Of a DNA stretch of 58,048 nt, positions 8,439 to 17,492 are shown in pieces. Positions within the stretch are counted from its first letter, which is position 1, and each line of letters begins with the position of its first letter. The translations under genes were made by a program, and so were the position numbers. This DNA is from CAZBLK01 sp964492715. GTDB taxonomy: Bacteria; Bacillota; Clostridia; Lachnospirales; WRBF01. Where the stretch lies: NCBI GenBank assembly GCA_964492715.1, contig CAZBLK010000017.1, forward strand, positions 1 to 58,048, written 5' to 3'. The notes beneath the pieces are model-generated. The model saw nothing but the letters and a program-made list of their open reading frames with translations, searched no databases and was not told the origin of the DNA.

Positions 8439-8467
8439 ATTATACTATTACAATTTACCTATGTCAA
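8439..8467 (-). promoter_or_regulatory. Promoter of the D,D-carboxypeptidase/pfkB operon
   Basis: On the minus strand: TTGACA (8467-8462), 17-nt spacer, TATAAT (8444-8439). Both hexamers match consensus. The start codon lies about 45 nt downstream. Confidence 0.75.
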
Positions 8468-8523
8468 AGTTTGATTTTAGTCATGTTTTGTTATAAAATG
8501 AAATAGTACGCACTTAAAAAATA

Positions 8524-8577
8524 GGGTCAAGGGGCTAGCCCCTTGCGGGGTTTTAGGGGCAGCGCCCCTAAGGTCTT
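8524..8577 (+). repeat. Dispersed GC-rich intergenic repeat, subtype A
   Basis: Head GGGTCAAGGGGC-ta-GCCCCTTGCGGGG, then TTTTAGGGGCAGCGCCCCTAAGGTCTT. Two consecutive hairpins. It sits between the divergent carboxypeptidase and recJ genes and reads in the recJ direction. Confidence 0.85.
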
Positions 8578-8671
8578 TCCTTTTTAACATTTGCTTGGTA
8601 TATCCCCAAAAAAACACTATGTTTAAAATTATTCCCACTTTTTGGGTAACATATAAGGAGAAAAACATTAC

Positions 8672-10474
8672 ATGTCAGCATGGACTTTGAAACAGCTTGA
8701 AGCAAACATAGAGCTTATGTCAAAAACACTTGGCATAGGCAAAGTTACAGCACAAGTTATGGTAAACCGAGGCATACGAACAAAAAACACAGCAATTAAA
8801 TTTTTAAACCCAGATTTAAGCTTTTTACTAAACACCAAAGGAACAAGCGGCAGTTGCGGAATGAAAGACTTGGAAAAAACACTTTCCCTTTTAGAAACGT
8901 TTATTTCTGAGGAAAAGCACATAGTCATTTATGGCGACTACGACGTGGACGGCGTAACAAGCACAGCAATTTTGTATAAAACGCTTAAAAAGTTTACAAA
9001 CAATTTGTCCTTTTACATACCACACAGAGAGCATGACGGCTACGGCCTAAACAAAAACGCCATAAAAACACTTGCAGAAAACGGCGCACAAGTTGTTATT
9101 ACGTGCGACAACGGCATTTCGGCAATTGATGAAGTTGAATACGCAAAGGAGCTTGGGCTTTCGGTAATTATAATTGACCACCACGAGCCAGCGTTTGCCG
9201 AAGACAGCAACCACCAAAAAGAAGACATTGTTCCAAACGCCGACGCAATTATAAACCCAAAGCAAAGAGACTGTGAATATCCTTTTAAAATGCTTTGCAC
9301 AGGCGGAATTGTGTTTAAACTTGCAAAAGAAATAAACGAACACTTTGGCGCAGACTTTTCCGAGCACGACGAGCTTTTGGCGCTTGCAATGCTACCCACG
9401 TTTTGCGACGTAGTAGACCTTTTGGAAGAAAACCGCATTATAGCCAAAAACGGTTTGGACGTGCTAAACAAAAACAAGCAGCTAAACAAAGGGCTTTATG
9501 CGCTTATGAAAGAACGTGGCTATGACGACAAGGAAGTTACAGGCTTTGCCGTAGGTTTTGTTTTAGGGCCTTGCATAAATGCAATGGGGCGGCTTCAACG
9601 TGCCGACTTGGCTGTAAAGCTTTTTATAACAGACGACACCGAAGAAGCAGAAAAGCTTGCACAAACTTTGGTAGAACTTAACGAGGAGCGCAAAGCTTTG
9701 ACAAACGAGGGCGTAGAACGTGCGTATGAACTTCTTTCGCAAAATCCGCTTGAAAAAGTTGTTGTTTTATACGACGAGCTTTTGCACGAAAGCATTGCAG
9801 GCATAGTTGCAGGCAGAATTAAAGAAAGAGTTTACCGCCCAACAATTGTACTTACAAAAAGCGGTGATGCTGGCTTAATAAAAGGCTCTGCACGTTCCAT
9901 TGAAGGGTACAACATTTTTGAGGAACTTTTTAAGTGCAAGCATTTGTTTACAAGGTTTGGCGGACACCCAATGGCGGCTGGGCTTTCTTTAAAGCATGAA
10001 CTGCTTGACACTTTTATAAGCCAAATAAACGAAAACTGCACTCTTACAGACGACCACTTTGTTGAAATGGTTTATGTTGACGGCATTTTACAGCTTGACG
10101 ACCTAACGTACACGCTTGCAAGCGAGCTGTACCACCTTGCACCGTTTGGCAAAGGCAACAAGCAACCACTTTTTGCAACTTGTGGCGTAAAAATAGTAGA
10201 GCTACGCATAATACATGAGAAGAACACAATTATCTTTGGGTTTTTGGACGAAAAAACCGGCAAAAAAATAAAAGGCATTTGCTTTAACATGGTTGAATAT
10301 GTAACCGAGCTTATAACAGACATTTTTCCGCCGTATGACGCCGCCAAAGTTTTGGGGGGAGTTTTGCGTACTTCAAATTTATATGCAGATATTGTTTACT
10401 ATATTGATATAAACGAGTATAATGGAGATGTATCTGTGCAAGTTAAATTAAAGGACTTGAATTTGTATTTATAA
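8672..10474 (+). CDS. recJ: Single-stranded-DNA-specific exonuclease RecJ
   Basis: Seen: 600 aa. DHH phosphoesterase motif I YGDYDVDGVTS (about 90-100), the DHH signature IIIDHHEP (about 167-174), motif CDVVDL, and a DHHA1 motif RFGGHPMAAGLSL (about 427-439) that contacts DNA. A C-terminal OB-like region follows. Known: 5'-to-3' ssDNA exonuclease of RecF-pathway recombination and mismatch/base-excision repair, needing Mn/Mg. At 600 aa it resembles the E. coli length (577) rather than the longer Bacillus form. The ATG at 8672 is 10 nt after GGAG. Confidence 0.95.
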   Translation: MSAWTLKQLEANIELMSKTLGIGKVTAQVMVNRGIRTKNTAIKFLNPDLSFLLNTKGTSGSCGMKDLEKTLSLLETFISEEKHIVIYGDYDVDGVTSTAILYKTLKKFTNNLSFYIPHREHDGYGLNKNAIKTLAENGAQVVITCDNGISAIDEVEYAKELGLSVIIIDHHEPAFAEDSNHQKEDIVPNADAIINPKQRDCEYPFKMLCTGGIVFKLAKEINEHFGADFSEHDELLALAMLPTFCDVVDLLEENRIIAKNGLDVLNKNKQLNKGLYALMKERGYDDKEVTGFAVGFVLGPCINAMGRLQRADLAVKLFITDDTEEAEKLAQTLVELNEERKALTNEGVERAYELLSQNPLEKVVVLYDELLHESIAGIVAGRIKERVYRPTIVLTKSGDAGLIKGSARSIEGYNIFEELFKCKHLFTRFGGHPMAAGLSLKHELLDTFISQINENCTLTDDHFVEMVYVDGILQLDDLTYTLASELYHLAPFGKGNKQPLFATCGVKIVELRIIHEKNTIIFGFLDEKTGKKIKGICFNMVEYVTELITDIFPPYDAAKVLGGVLRTSNLYADIVYYIDINEYNGDVSVQVKLKDLNLYL

Positions 10475-10515
10475 TGCTGACAAGGTTTAATAAAAATAAA
10501 TTAAAAACTAAAACG

Positions 10516-10543
10516 TTTGGGGCGTTGCCCCTTGACCCCTTTT
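10516..10543 (-). repeat. Degenerate copy of the GC-rich intergenic repeat
   Basis: On the minus strand it reads GGGGTCAAGGGGCAACGCCCC: the subtype-A head joined directly to the tail hairpin, lacking the middle. It lies between recJ and apt and is the only copy opposed to the local direction of transcription. Confidence 0.55.
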
Positions 10544-10606
10544 TTAAAGGACAAATTCTTGTTTGGCATTAAATAATAATACACAACCAATTTAGGGGGA
10601 AACCGA

Positions 10607-11119
10607 ATGGACTTAAAGCAAGTTATTAGAACTATACCCGACTTTCCAGAAGAAGGAATACTTTTTCGTGACATTACTCCAATTCTTCAAAACGGAGATT
10701 ATTTAAAGGAAGCAGTTGACCAAGTTTCCAACTTTGTAAAAGACTTGGACTTTGCAAAGGTTGTAGGGCCAGAATCAAGAGGGTTTATTTTTGGCGTGCC
10801 AACAGCGTACAATTTGGCAAAAGGCTTTGTGCCTGTTAGAAAAAGCGGAAAGCTGCCTTTTGAAGTAATTAAAAAGTCGTACACCTTAGAATACGGCTCG
10901 GCTACTATTGAAATGCACGTTGATGCAATTGAAAAAGGTGAGAAAGTTGTAATTGTAGACGACCTTTTGGCAACAGGCGGCACTTGCAAAGCTATGGTAG
11001 AGCTTATAGAGCAGGCAGGCGGCGAAGTTGTTTCCATTGTTTTTCTTATAGAGCTTGAGGCACTGGGCGGCAGGAAGCTTTTGGAAGGGTATAACGTGCA
11101 GTCGGTTATGAAGTACTAG
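10607..11119 (+). CDS. apt: Adenine phosphoribosyltransferase
   Basis: Seen: 170 aa, the normal length. IRTIPDFPEEGILFRDITPIL (8-28), ESRGFIFG (about 62-69), RKSGKLP, and the PRPP-binding loop VVIVDDLLATGGTCKAM (about 119-135). Known: makes AMP from adenine and PRPP in purine salvage. recJ-apt order is the usual Firmicutes arrangement, but the expected next gene, rel/spoT, is absent here. Instead a terminator and a nucleotidase gene follow. RBS: TAGGGGGAAACCG ahead of the ATG. Confidence 0.97.
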   Translation: MDLKQVIRTIPDFPEEGILFRDITPILQNGDYLKEAVDQVSNFVKDLDFAKVVGPESRGFIFGVPTAYNLAKGFVPVRKSGKLPFEVIKKSYTLEYGSATIEMHVDAIEKGEKVVIVDDLLATGGTCKAMVELIEQAGGEVVSIVFLIELEALGGRKLLEGYNVQSVMKY

Positions 11120-11138
11120 GAAGTATTAGGAAGTTTTT

Positions 11139-11167
11139 GGGCGGCATACTTACGCCGTCCTTTTTTG
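11139..11167 (+). terminator. Terminator after apt
   Basis: GGGCGGC / GCCGTCC stem (one G-T pair) with a 7-8 nt loop and a seven-T tail. Confidence 0.85.
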
Positions 11168-11223
11168 TGCTCATAACTTTGGACTGAAGTTGCTAGTAAC
11201 CAGTAGTTACCTTTTTAACAAAC

Positions 11224-11252
11224 TTGACGAGCAAAAAAAAATAATGTAAAAT
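11224..11252 (+). promoter_or_regulatory. Promoter of the 5'-nucleotidase gene
   Basis: TTGACG (11224-11229), 17 nt, TAAAAT (11247-11252), about 50 nt before the chosen start. Confidence 0.5.
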
Positions 11253-11301
11253 TTAGTTGAATTGAAAATACCTATTGGTAAAAATAAGGGAGGTTTTTAA
11301 A

Positions 11302-12864
11302 ATGAGCAAAAAGAGCCGCTTTTTCTCAATTGTTCTTGCTTTTGTAATGGCCTTTTCACTTACAAGCATTTCTGTGCTTGCAGCAGAGCCAGTTAGCAAG
11401 AAGATTACTATTTTTCACACCAATGACGAGCATGGAAGGTTTGTAAAAGCAGACAACGTTATTGGCATTTCAACTATCGCAACTATTAAAGCAGAAACGA
11501 AAAACTCACTTCTTATCAGCGCAGGTGACTCGTTCCACGGTTTGCCTTTTGCTACTTTAAACCAAGGTGCAGACGTAGTAGAGCTTATGAACATGGCTGG
11601 CTACGATTACACAGCTCCTGGCAACCACGACTTCAACTATGGCTACAAAAGGCTTTTAGAGCTTAGCGAAATGGCCAAATTCAAAATTCTTGCAGCAAAC
11701 GTTCAAAAAGACGGCCAAAACATTTTAAGCGCAACTTCAATGAAAACTATTGATGGAATTAGCGTTGGTTTTTTTGGCTTGGCGACACCAGAAACTCTTT
11801 ACAAAACAAGCCCTAAAAACGTAGAAGGCCTTGAATTTACAGACGTAGTTGCAGCAGCAAACAAATGTGTAGACATTTTAAAAGACCGTGGCGCTGAAGT
11901 TGTTGTTGGCGTTTTCCACTTGGGCACAGACGAATCAAGTGTTGACACAAGCGAAAAGGTTGCTACATATGTAAGAAGCATTGACGTTGTTATCGACGGC
12001 CACAGCCACACTTTGTTTAATGAAGGCAAAATGGTTGGACAAACTCTTATTGCAAGCGCCGGTCAATACGAAGGCAACGTTGGCAAAGTAGAGCTTACTT
12101 TCCAAAACAACAAGCTTATTTCTAAAAAAGCTTCAATGATTGACGCTAAAACTGCGGCAGCAACTTACAAGCCAAATGAAGAAATTGATAAAAAGATTGA
12201 AGAAATAAACAAAGCACAAGGAAAAGTTCTTAACGTAGAAGTTGGCAGCATTTCAACAACTTTAAGCTCTGCAAGAGCACCAGGCGTAAGAACGCAAGAA
12301 ATGGCTCTTGGAAACCTTGTTGCTGACGCTTTGAAGTATGCAACAGGCGCAGACATTGCCCTTACAAACGGCGGCGGTCTTAGGGCCGACATTAAAGAAG
12401 GCAAAATTACTAAAAAAGACATTATCGCAGTTTTACCTTTTGGTAACTACGGCGTTACAAAGTACATTACGCCTGCACAATTGAAGGAAATGCTTGAAAA
12501 CGGCGTTTCAAAAGCACCATCTGCAGACGGTCGTTTCCCACATATTTCTGGCTTCACTTTTACATATGACCAATCAAAACCAGTTGGTTCAAGGGTTACA
12601 GAAATTTTGGTAAACGGCAAAAGTGTTGACTTTGCAGACAACACAACAAAGCTTCTTCTTGCAACTAACGACTTTACGGCTGTTGGCGGCGACGAGTACA
12701 CAACTTTAAAAAGCGTTAAAACAGAAACTGAGTTTGGCGCACTTGAAGAACTTGTAACAGACTACATAAAAAGCCCAGCTTACAAAGAACCAAAGGTTGA
12801 AGGCAGAATTAAAGCAGTTGCTAAAGTTTCGGCTTTAACAAAAGCATTTAACAAAGCAGCTTAA
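11302..12864 (+). CDS. Secreted 5'-nucleotidase / 2',3'-cyclic phosphodiesterase (UshA/YfkN-type)
   Basis: Seen: 520 aa from the ATG at 11302, 9 nt after GGGAGG. The upstream in-frame extension to 11275 has no ribosome-binding site and would precede the signal peptide. Signal peptide MSKKSRFFSIVLAFVMAFSLTSISVLAA. The metallophosphatase half has HTNDEHG, AGDSFHG, PGNHDFNYG, a lone His in VGVFHLG and IDGHSH, which together supply the two-metal site. The C-terminal nucleotidase half has LTNGGGLRADI and the substrate-binding ATNDFTAVGGDEY. Known: extracellular hydrolysis of nucleotides to nucleosides plus phosphate. No LPXTG or lipobox, so probably a free exoenzyme. It could work with apt in purine salvage (inference). 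Confidence 0.9.
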   Translation: MSKKSRFFSIVLAFVMAFSLTSISVLAAEPVSKKITIFHTNDEHGRFVKADNVIGISTIATIKAETKNSLLISAGDSFHGLPFATLNQGADVVELMNMAGYDYTAPGNHDFNYGYKRLLELSEMAKFKILAANVQKDGQNILSATSMKTIDGISVGFFGLATPETLYKTSPKNVEGLEFTDVVAAANKCVDILKDRGAEVVVGVFHLGTDESSVDTSEKVATYVRSIDVVIDGHSHTLFNEGKMVGQTLIASAGQYEGNVGKVELTFQNNKLISKKASMIDAKTAAATYKPNEEIDKKIEEINKAQGKVLNVEVGSISTTLSSARAPGVRTQEMALGNLVADALKYATGADIALTNGGGLRADIKEGKITKKDIIAVLPFGNYGVTKYITPAQLKEMLENGVSKAPSADGRFPHISGFTFTYDQSKPVGSRVTEILVNGKSVDFADNTTKLLLATNDFTAVGGDEYTTLKSVKTETEFGALEELVTDYIKSPAYKEPKVEGRIKAVAKVSALTKAFNKAA

Positions 12865-12873
12865 TTAAAAAGT

Positions 12874-12909
12874 GCTGTATCACAACTTAAATTGTGATAC
12901 AGCTTTTTT
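12874..12909. terminator. Bidirectional terminator after the nucleotidase gene
   Basis: Perfect 12-bp stem GCTGTATCACAA / TTGTGATACAGC with a CTTAAA loop and a six-T tail. A tracts on the other side also suit the convergent PhnB-like gene. Confidence 0.9.
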
Positions 12910-12913
12910 GTTT

Positions 12914-13330
12914 CTACTCTTTTTCTTCATAGTCTATCTGCCATTGTATTCCAAACTTATCCACTACCATACCGTAGCATTTTGTCCAAAAAGTTTCAGA
13001 AAGCTCTATCAAAACAGAGCCTCCTTCTTTTAGCGCATTAAAAACGTTTTTCACTTGTTCAACAGAGTACAAGCTTATTGCAAGCGAAATAAAACTTTCT
13101 GTCGGTGCAGGCTCGCTTGGGTAAGCGTCGGAAAACATAATTCGCCCACCGTCAAATTCAAGCAACCCATGAAGAATTAAGTCTTTCGCTTCTTCAAGTT
13201 TTTGCAGGTCGCCGCTTGGTGCTTCACCAAAAGTTTGTTGCTTTAAAATTTCGCCATTAAGTGCCTTTTCATAAAATGCCAGTGCTTCCTTGCAGTTTCC
13301 ATTTAATAAAATGTACGGTGTAAGCTTCAA
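12914..13330 (-). CDS. PhnB-like VOC-family protein
   Basis: Seen: I start at the TTG at 13330 (138 aa, M-K-L-T-P-Y-I-L-L-N-G), 7 nt after AGAGG. Members of this family typically begin with this KLTPYL strand. The frame stays open 15 codons further up. Body: CKEALAFYEKAL, HGLLEFDGGRIMFSDAYP, and the C-terminal YGMVVDKFGIQWQIDY, which is the hallmark of the PhnB/3-demethylubiquinone-9 methyltransferase-like branch of the glyoxalase/VOC fold. Known: most such proteins have no established reaction despite the name. Cytoplasmic, monocistronic. Confidence 0.85.
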   Translation of the reverse strand: MKLTPYILLNGNCKEALAFYEKALNGEILKQQTFGEAPSGDLQKLEEAKDLILHGLLEFDGGRIMFSDAYPSEPAPTESFISLAISLYSVEQVKNVFNALKEGGSVLIELSETFWTKCYGMVVDKFGIQWQIDYEEKE

Positions 13331-13385
13331 ACTATTTCCTCTTTTCTTTTTTCCTTTATTTGTAGTATTATACAAAACTGCAAAT

Positions 13386-14930
13386 TTATGTAGATTTTTT
13401 CTTAAACTTTAAAACCTCTTGAATATCATCAGAATGTATACACCCAGTAAGCACAATAAACACCATATAAATTAAGCCAATAAGTGTAATTGAAGCCGCA
13501 AGCCCCCAAGTTGTACCGAGTGCAGAGAAAATGAAGCGGTTTGACAACACTCTTACAAAAAGCGTAGCCGCCGCCGCTGAAATAATTGGCTTAAAAAACC
13601 AATTTGCAAACTCAAAGTTAAGCTCTACCGAGTCTTTAAGCTTGTTAATTTCAAGCGCACAAACGACAATTAAACTTGCAAACCAACCCAAAATAAAAGC
13701 GTTAATTCCGTATTTCGGAACAAGGAAGTAAATAAAGAAAATGTTTATTACCGAGGAAATAAGGCTGTTCCTAAAAATGAAAACTTGAAAGCCTAAGCCG
13801 TTTAAAATTCCGGAAAGCACCACCTGCATGTACATAAACGGACACATTATGCCAAGCAGAAGTAGCATTTCGCCAATGTTTTGGTTGTAAATTGCCATTC
13901 CAAGCTCTTTTCCGTATGCAACAAAAATTGCTGCCGCAAAAAAGCCAATAACTGCCGCAAACAAAAGCGACTTTGCAGCGGTGTACTTTATTCTGGCGTG
14001 GTTTTTAACAGCCGAAGCTTCCGACACAGCAGGCACCAGTGAAATTGAAAGCGAAAGCAAAAACGCCGACGGAAAGAAAATTAACGGCATGGCCATGCCA
14101 GATATTTGCCCAAAAACGCTTATAGCTTCTTTGCCTGTCATGCCAAATTGCTGAAGCCTCCCAGGAATTAAAATGTTTTCAAGCGTACCTAAAAACGAGC
14201 CAATAACCCTTGTTGCTGTAAGCGGAAGTGCCATTGTCAAAATGAGTGACAACGACTGAAACCTTGAAAGCGAAGGCTTTTTGTCTACATAGTCCGTAAG
14301 CTTAAACCGCTTGTATGCAAATACTATGTAAATAAGCGAAACAACTTCTTCTGCAACAATGCCTAAAACTGCAAGCCCACACGCAAACTCCAGCCCAAGC
14401 GGAATAAAGTACCCTGCCAAAAGAAACACAACAGCCATTCTTACAACCTGTTCAAAAACTTGGTTTATGGCAGGAACTAAAGTTTCCTGCAAGCCAAAAA
14501 AGTACCCTCTTATTACGCTTCCAAAAGCCATAAAAGGAATTGCAAACGCAAGAATTTGAAGCGAAAGAACTGTACGAGTGTCTTTAAAAATGAGTACGGC
14601 GGCTGGCTCGGCAAGTGAATAAATGAGTGCTGAAAGCACAATACCAATTGCCCCAGAAATTACAACCGACTGCTTTAGCACACGCCGAATGTTTCCGTAC
14701 TCGCCCTTTGCACGCTCTGACGCAACAAGCTTTGAAACAGTTGTTGTAAAGCCAGAGCAAGCAATGCTCCACGCCAACGTATAAATTGGCATTATAAGCT
14801 GGTAAAGCCCCATGCCTTCTGCGCCAATTATGTTTGACATATATATGCGGTAGACAAACCCCAAAATACGAGTTATAATTCCTGCTATAGTTAAAATTAT
14901 AGCGCCGCTTATAATACCTTTTTTGCTCAT
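13386..14930 (-). CDS. SpoVB-like polysaccharide/lipid flippase (MOP superfamily)
   Basis: Seen: 514 aa, about 14 hydrophobic helices. The N-terminus GAIILTIAGIITRILGFVYRIYMSNIIGAEGMGLYQLIMPIY (9-50) is the SpoVB/MATE-like signature, and SGFTTTVSKLVASERAKG follows. Known: SpoVB-family members of the MurJ/MOP superfamily move lipid-linked cell-wall precursors; SpoVB itself is needed for spore cortex. Clostridia often carry several paralogues, so a role in general wall synthesis is also possible. The ATG at 14930 has AAGGGG about 10 nt upstream. Divergent from the radical SAM gene. Confidence 0.88.
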   Translation of the reverse strand: MSKKGIISGAIILTIAGIITRILGFVYRIYMSNIIGAEGMGLYQLIMPIYTLAWSIACSGFTTTVSKLVASERAKGEYGNIRRVLKQSVVISGAIGIVLSALIYSLAEPAAVLIFKDTRTVLSLQILAFAIPFMAFGSVIRGYFFGLQETLVPAINQVFEQVVRMAVVFLLAGYFIPLGLEFACGLAVLGIVAEEVVSLIYIVFAYKRFKLTDYVDKKPSLSRFQSLSLILTMALPLTATRVIGSFLGTLENILIPGRLQQFGMTGKEAISVFGQISGMAMPLIFFPSAFLLSLSISLVPAVSEASAVKNHARIKYTAAKSLLFAAVIGFFAAAIFVAYGKELGMAIYNQNIGEMLLLLGIMCPFMYMQVVLSGILNGLGFQVFIFRNSLISSVINIFFIYFLVPKYGINAFILGWFASLIVVCALEINKLKDSVELNFEFANWFFKPIISAAAATLFVRVLSNRFIFSALGTTWGLAASITLIGLIYMVFIVLTGCIHSDDIQEVLKFKKKST

Positions 14931-15009
14931 TGTGCTATACCCCTTGTCAAGTTTCTTATAAAATGTGTATTCAGAAGTACGGGCTATTATGCTTGTTTAG
15001 GAGTTTTAT

Positions 15010-16764
15010 ATGGGAAAAGTTGTTTTAACAACGTTAAATGCAAAGTTTATTCACCGCTCGCTTGCACTAAAAAGCTTAAAGGCGTTTTGCAGTGACTTGC
15101 CGTTTGACATTTTAATAAAAGAATTTACAATTAACATGCGTGAGGGGCTTGTTGCGTCAGAGCTTTTTAAGCTAAAGGCTGATGTAATAGCTTTTTCGTG
15201 TTATATATGGAACATTTCCATGACCTTGTCAATTATTTCTGTGCTGAAAAAGGTTTTGCCGGATGTAAAAATCGTTGTTGGTGGCCCTGAAATAACAGAC
15301 GAGTTTAAAGACGAAATGGTAAAACACGGAATTGACGTTGCTGTAATTGGCGAAGGGGAGAAGCCGTTTAAAATGCTGCTAGAACATTACTACACTAACA
15401 GCATACCGCTTTCTTCTATTGACGGAATAATGTATACCGAAAGCGGAGATGTTTTTGTTAACAAACCTACCCCACCCATTTCACTTGACGAAATTCCTTT
15501 TGCTTACGCTGACGATTTGCTGGAATACAACAGCCAAATAATTTATTACGAAAGCTCTCGTGGCTGTCCGTTTAGTTGTAGCTACTGCCTTTCGGCTGCC
15601 GACAAAGACAAAGTTCGGTTTTTGTCGTTTGAGCGTGTACAAAGCGACCTTGCATTTTTCATTAAAAGCGGCGTAAAGCAAGTTAAGTTTATTGACCGCA
15701 CGTTTAATTGTAATAAGACGCAAGCAATGAGCATTTGGCGTTTTTTAATTGAAAACGATAATGGAAACTGTGTAACAAACTTTCATTTTGAAATTGCCGC
15801 CGACTTGCTTGATGCTGACATGTTGTCACTTCTTAAAACAGCTAGAAAAGGGCTTTTCCAATTTGAAATTGGCATTCAGTCAACAAACGAGCAAACGCTT
15901 TGTGCAATACGCCGAAAAACTAACACGGAAAAGGTGTTAGAAAACGTTCGGCTTGTAAAAAGCTTTGGAAACATTCATCAGCATGTGGACTTAATTGCAG
16001 GGCTTCCGTATGAAGGGTTTACTTCTTTTAAAAAGTCGTTTAACGACGTGTACGCTGTTAAAGCTGAAATGATTCAGCTTGGTTTTTTAAAGCTTTTGAA
16101 AGGTTCGCCACTTAGGGCAGAAGCCAGCAAGCATGGCATTGTGTGCAAGGAAAATGCCGATTATGAGGTTTTGTACACAAACTATATTTCACATAAGGAG
16201 CTTTTGCACCTTAAAGCTTTGGAGGAAATTCTGGAACTTTTTTACAACTCGAACTGCTTTGTCACAACTGTTAGTTACATTGAAAAGTTTTTTGACACAC
16301 CGTTTGATTTTTATGAAAGTGTTTCAAAGTTTTGGGAAGAAAAACAGCTTCATATGATTTCTCTAAAAAAGCTTGTGCTTTATGAAATGCTTTATGAGTT
16401 TTGCAAATGGCTTAAAGCGGATTTACGAATTGACATACAAATTGATTTGGAAATTGTGCGGCAGTTAATGCTTTTTGATTTGCTTCGCTCTGAAAACGTA
16501 AAGTCCATTCCTGCTTGGCTTTGCGGTGAAGTAACTAAAGAGCAGACAGAATTTGCTTATGCGTTTTACAGCAGCGCAGAAAACAGGGCAAAGTATTTTA
16601 AGGGTGCAGCAAAAGACGTTACAAGCAGGCAGCTAATGAAAAACAGCAACTTTCAAAAGTTTAGCATAGACGTGTTTGCCTTTGCAGATAAAGGCGTTGT
16701 TTTAAACGAAGAATGTTTTGTTTTGTTTAATTATTACACAGGTTTTGTTGGGAGGGTGACATGA
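15010..16764 (+). CDS. B12-binding-domain radical SAM protein (DUF4080-type)
   Basis: Seen: 584 aa. The N-terminal ~140 residues form a cobalamin-binding-like Rossmann domain (VVLTTLNAKFIHRSLAL, VVGGPEITDEF, VIGEGEKPFKMLLEH). The radical SAM cluster motif is C-P-F-S-C-S-Y-C (CxxxCxxC) near residue 187. The C-terminal part resembles the DUF4080 extension. Known: these enzymes use a [4Fe-4S] cluster and S-adenosylmethionine, often with cobalamin, for methylation or rearrangement of unknown substrates. The stop overlaps the start of nth by four bases, so the two genes form an operon. Confidence 0.88.
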   Translation: MGKVVLTTLNAKFIHRSLALKSLKAFCSDLPFDILIKEFTINMREGLVASELFKLKADVIAFSCYIWNISMTLSIISVLKKVLPDVKIVVGGPEITDEFKDEMVKHGIDVAVIGEGEKPFKMLLEHYYTNSIPLSSIDGIMYTESGDVFVNKPTPPISLDEIPFAYADDLLEYNSQIIYYESSRGCPFSCSYCLSAADKDKVRFLSFERVQSDLAFFIKSGVKQVKFIDRTFNCNKTQAMSIWRFLIENDNGNCVTNFHFEIAADLLDADMLSLLKTARKGLFQFEIGIQSTNEQTLCAIRRKTNTEKVLENVRLVKSFGNIHQHVDLIAGLPYEGFTSFKKSFNDVYAVKAEMIQLGFLKLLKGSPLRAEASKHGIVCKENADYEVLYTNYISHKELLHLKALEEILELFYNSNCFVTTVSYIEKFFDTPFDFYESVSKFWEEKQLHMISLKKLVLYEMLYEFCKWLKADLRIDIQIDLEIVRQLMLFDLLRSENVKSIPAWLCGEVTKEQTEFAYAFYSSAENRAKYFKGAAKDVTSRQLMKNSNFQKFSIDVFAFADKGVVLNEECFVLFNYYTGFVGRVT

Positions 16765-17390
16765 AACAAAAGGTAAAAAAAATACTTGCTCTCCTTGATG
16801 AGTTTTACCCACAAGAGGACAAGTGCTACTTGAACTACAACGAGGACTGGCAGCTTTTAATAGCGACAATTTTGTCGGCGCAATGCACAGACGACAGAGT
16901 AAACCAAGTTACAGAAGAATTGTTTAAAAAATACACAACGATTGAAGCGTTTGCAACAGCAAATTTGCAACAGCTTGAAAATGACATTCGCCCAACCGGC
17001 TTTTTTCACAACAAGGCAAAAAACATTATTGCTTGCACACAGCGGCTTGCGACACACTTTGGCGGCGTTTTGCCTTCCTCCATAGAAGACTTAACGTCGC
17101 TTGCAGGCGTGGGGCGCAAAACTGCAAACGTTGTACGTGGGCACATTTTCCACATTCCAAGCGTTGTTGTAGACACGCATGTAAAGCGCATTTCAAAAAG
17201 GCTTGGGCTTACAGAAAACACAGACCCTGAAAAAGTTGAATTTGATTTAATGAAAGTTTTGCCTAAAGAAAGCTGGATTAAGTTTAACCAACAAGTAATT
17301 GCGCATGGGCGCAAAGTTTGCGTTGCTCGTGGGCCAAAGTGTGGGGAGTGTGGGTTTGTTGGGGTTTGTCGGGATAAGGGCAAGGGTTAA
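16761..17390 (+). CDS. nth: Endonuclease III (DNA glycosylase/AP lyase)
   Basis: Seen: 209 aa. HhH motif LAGVGRKTANVV, with the catalytic lysine of the LPGVGRKTA consensus; catalytic aspartate in VVDTHV; and the C-terminal [4Fe-4S] ligands C-x6-C-x2-C-x5-C (CVARGPKCGECGFVGVC). LLIATILSAQCTDDRVN is the family's helix-B block. Known: removes oxidised pyrimidines and cleaves the abasic site. ATGA overlap with the radical SAM gene. Confidence 0.97.
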   Translation: MKQKVKKILALLDEFYPQEDKCYLNYNEDWQLLIATILSAQCTDDRVNQVTEELFKKYTTIEAFATANLQQLENDIRPTGFFHNKAKNIIACTQRLATHFGGVLPSSIEDLTSLAGVGRKTANVVRGHIFHIPSVVVDTHVKRISKRLGLTENTDPEKVEFDLMKVLPKESWIKFNQQVIAHGRKVCVARGPKCGECGFVGVCRDKGKG

Positions 17391-17432
17391 ATATGATACT
17401 TGCGTTTTTTATGCAAATACCGTGGTTAACAA

Positions 17433-17461
17433 TTGAATTATCGGCTAATAATTAGTATAAT
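17433..17461 (+). promoter_or_regulatory. Promoter of the RloA/RloB-type pair
   Basis: TTGAAT (17433-17438), 17 nt, TATAAT (17456-17461), about 30 nt before the ATG. Confidence 0.6.
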
Positions 17462-17492
17462 AACAGAATAATGTACTACGAGGCGGTGAATT

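Noticed and set aside
8477..8668. Minus-strand ORF over the repeat upstream of recJ
   Set aside because: It is read through the dispersed GC-rich repeat and resembles no protein; the spacing suits a promoter/leader region.
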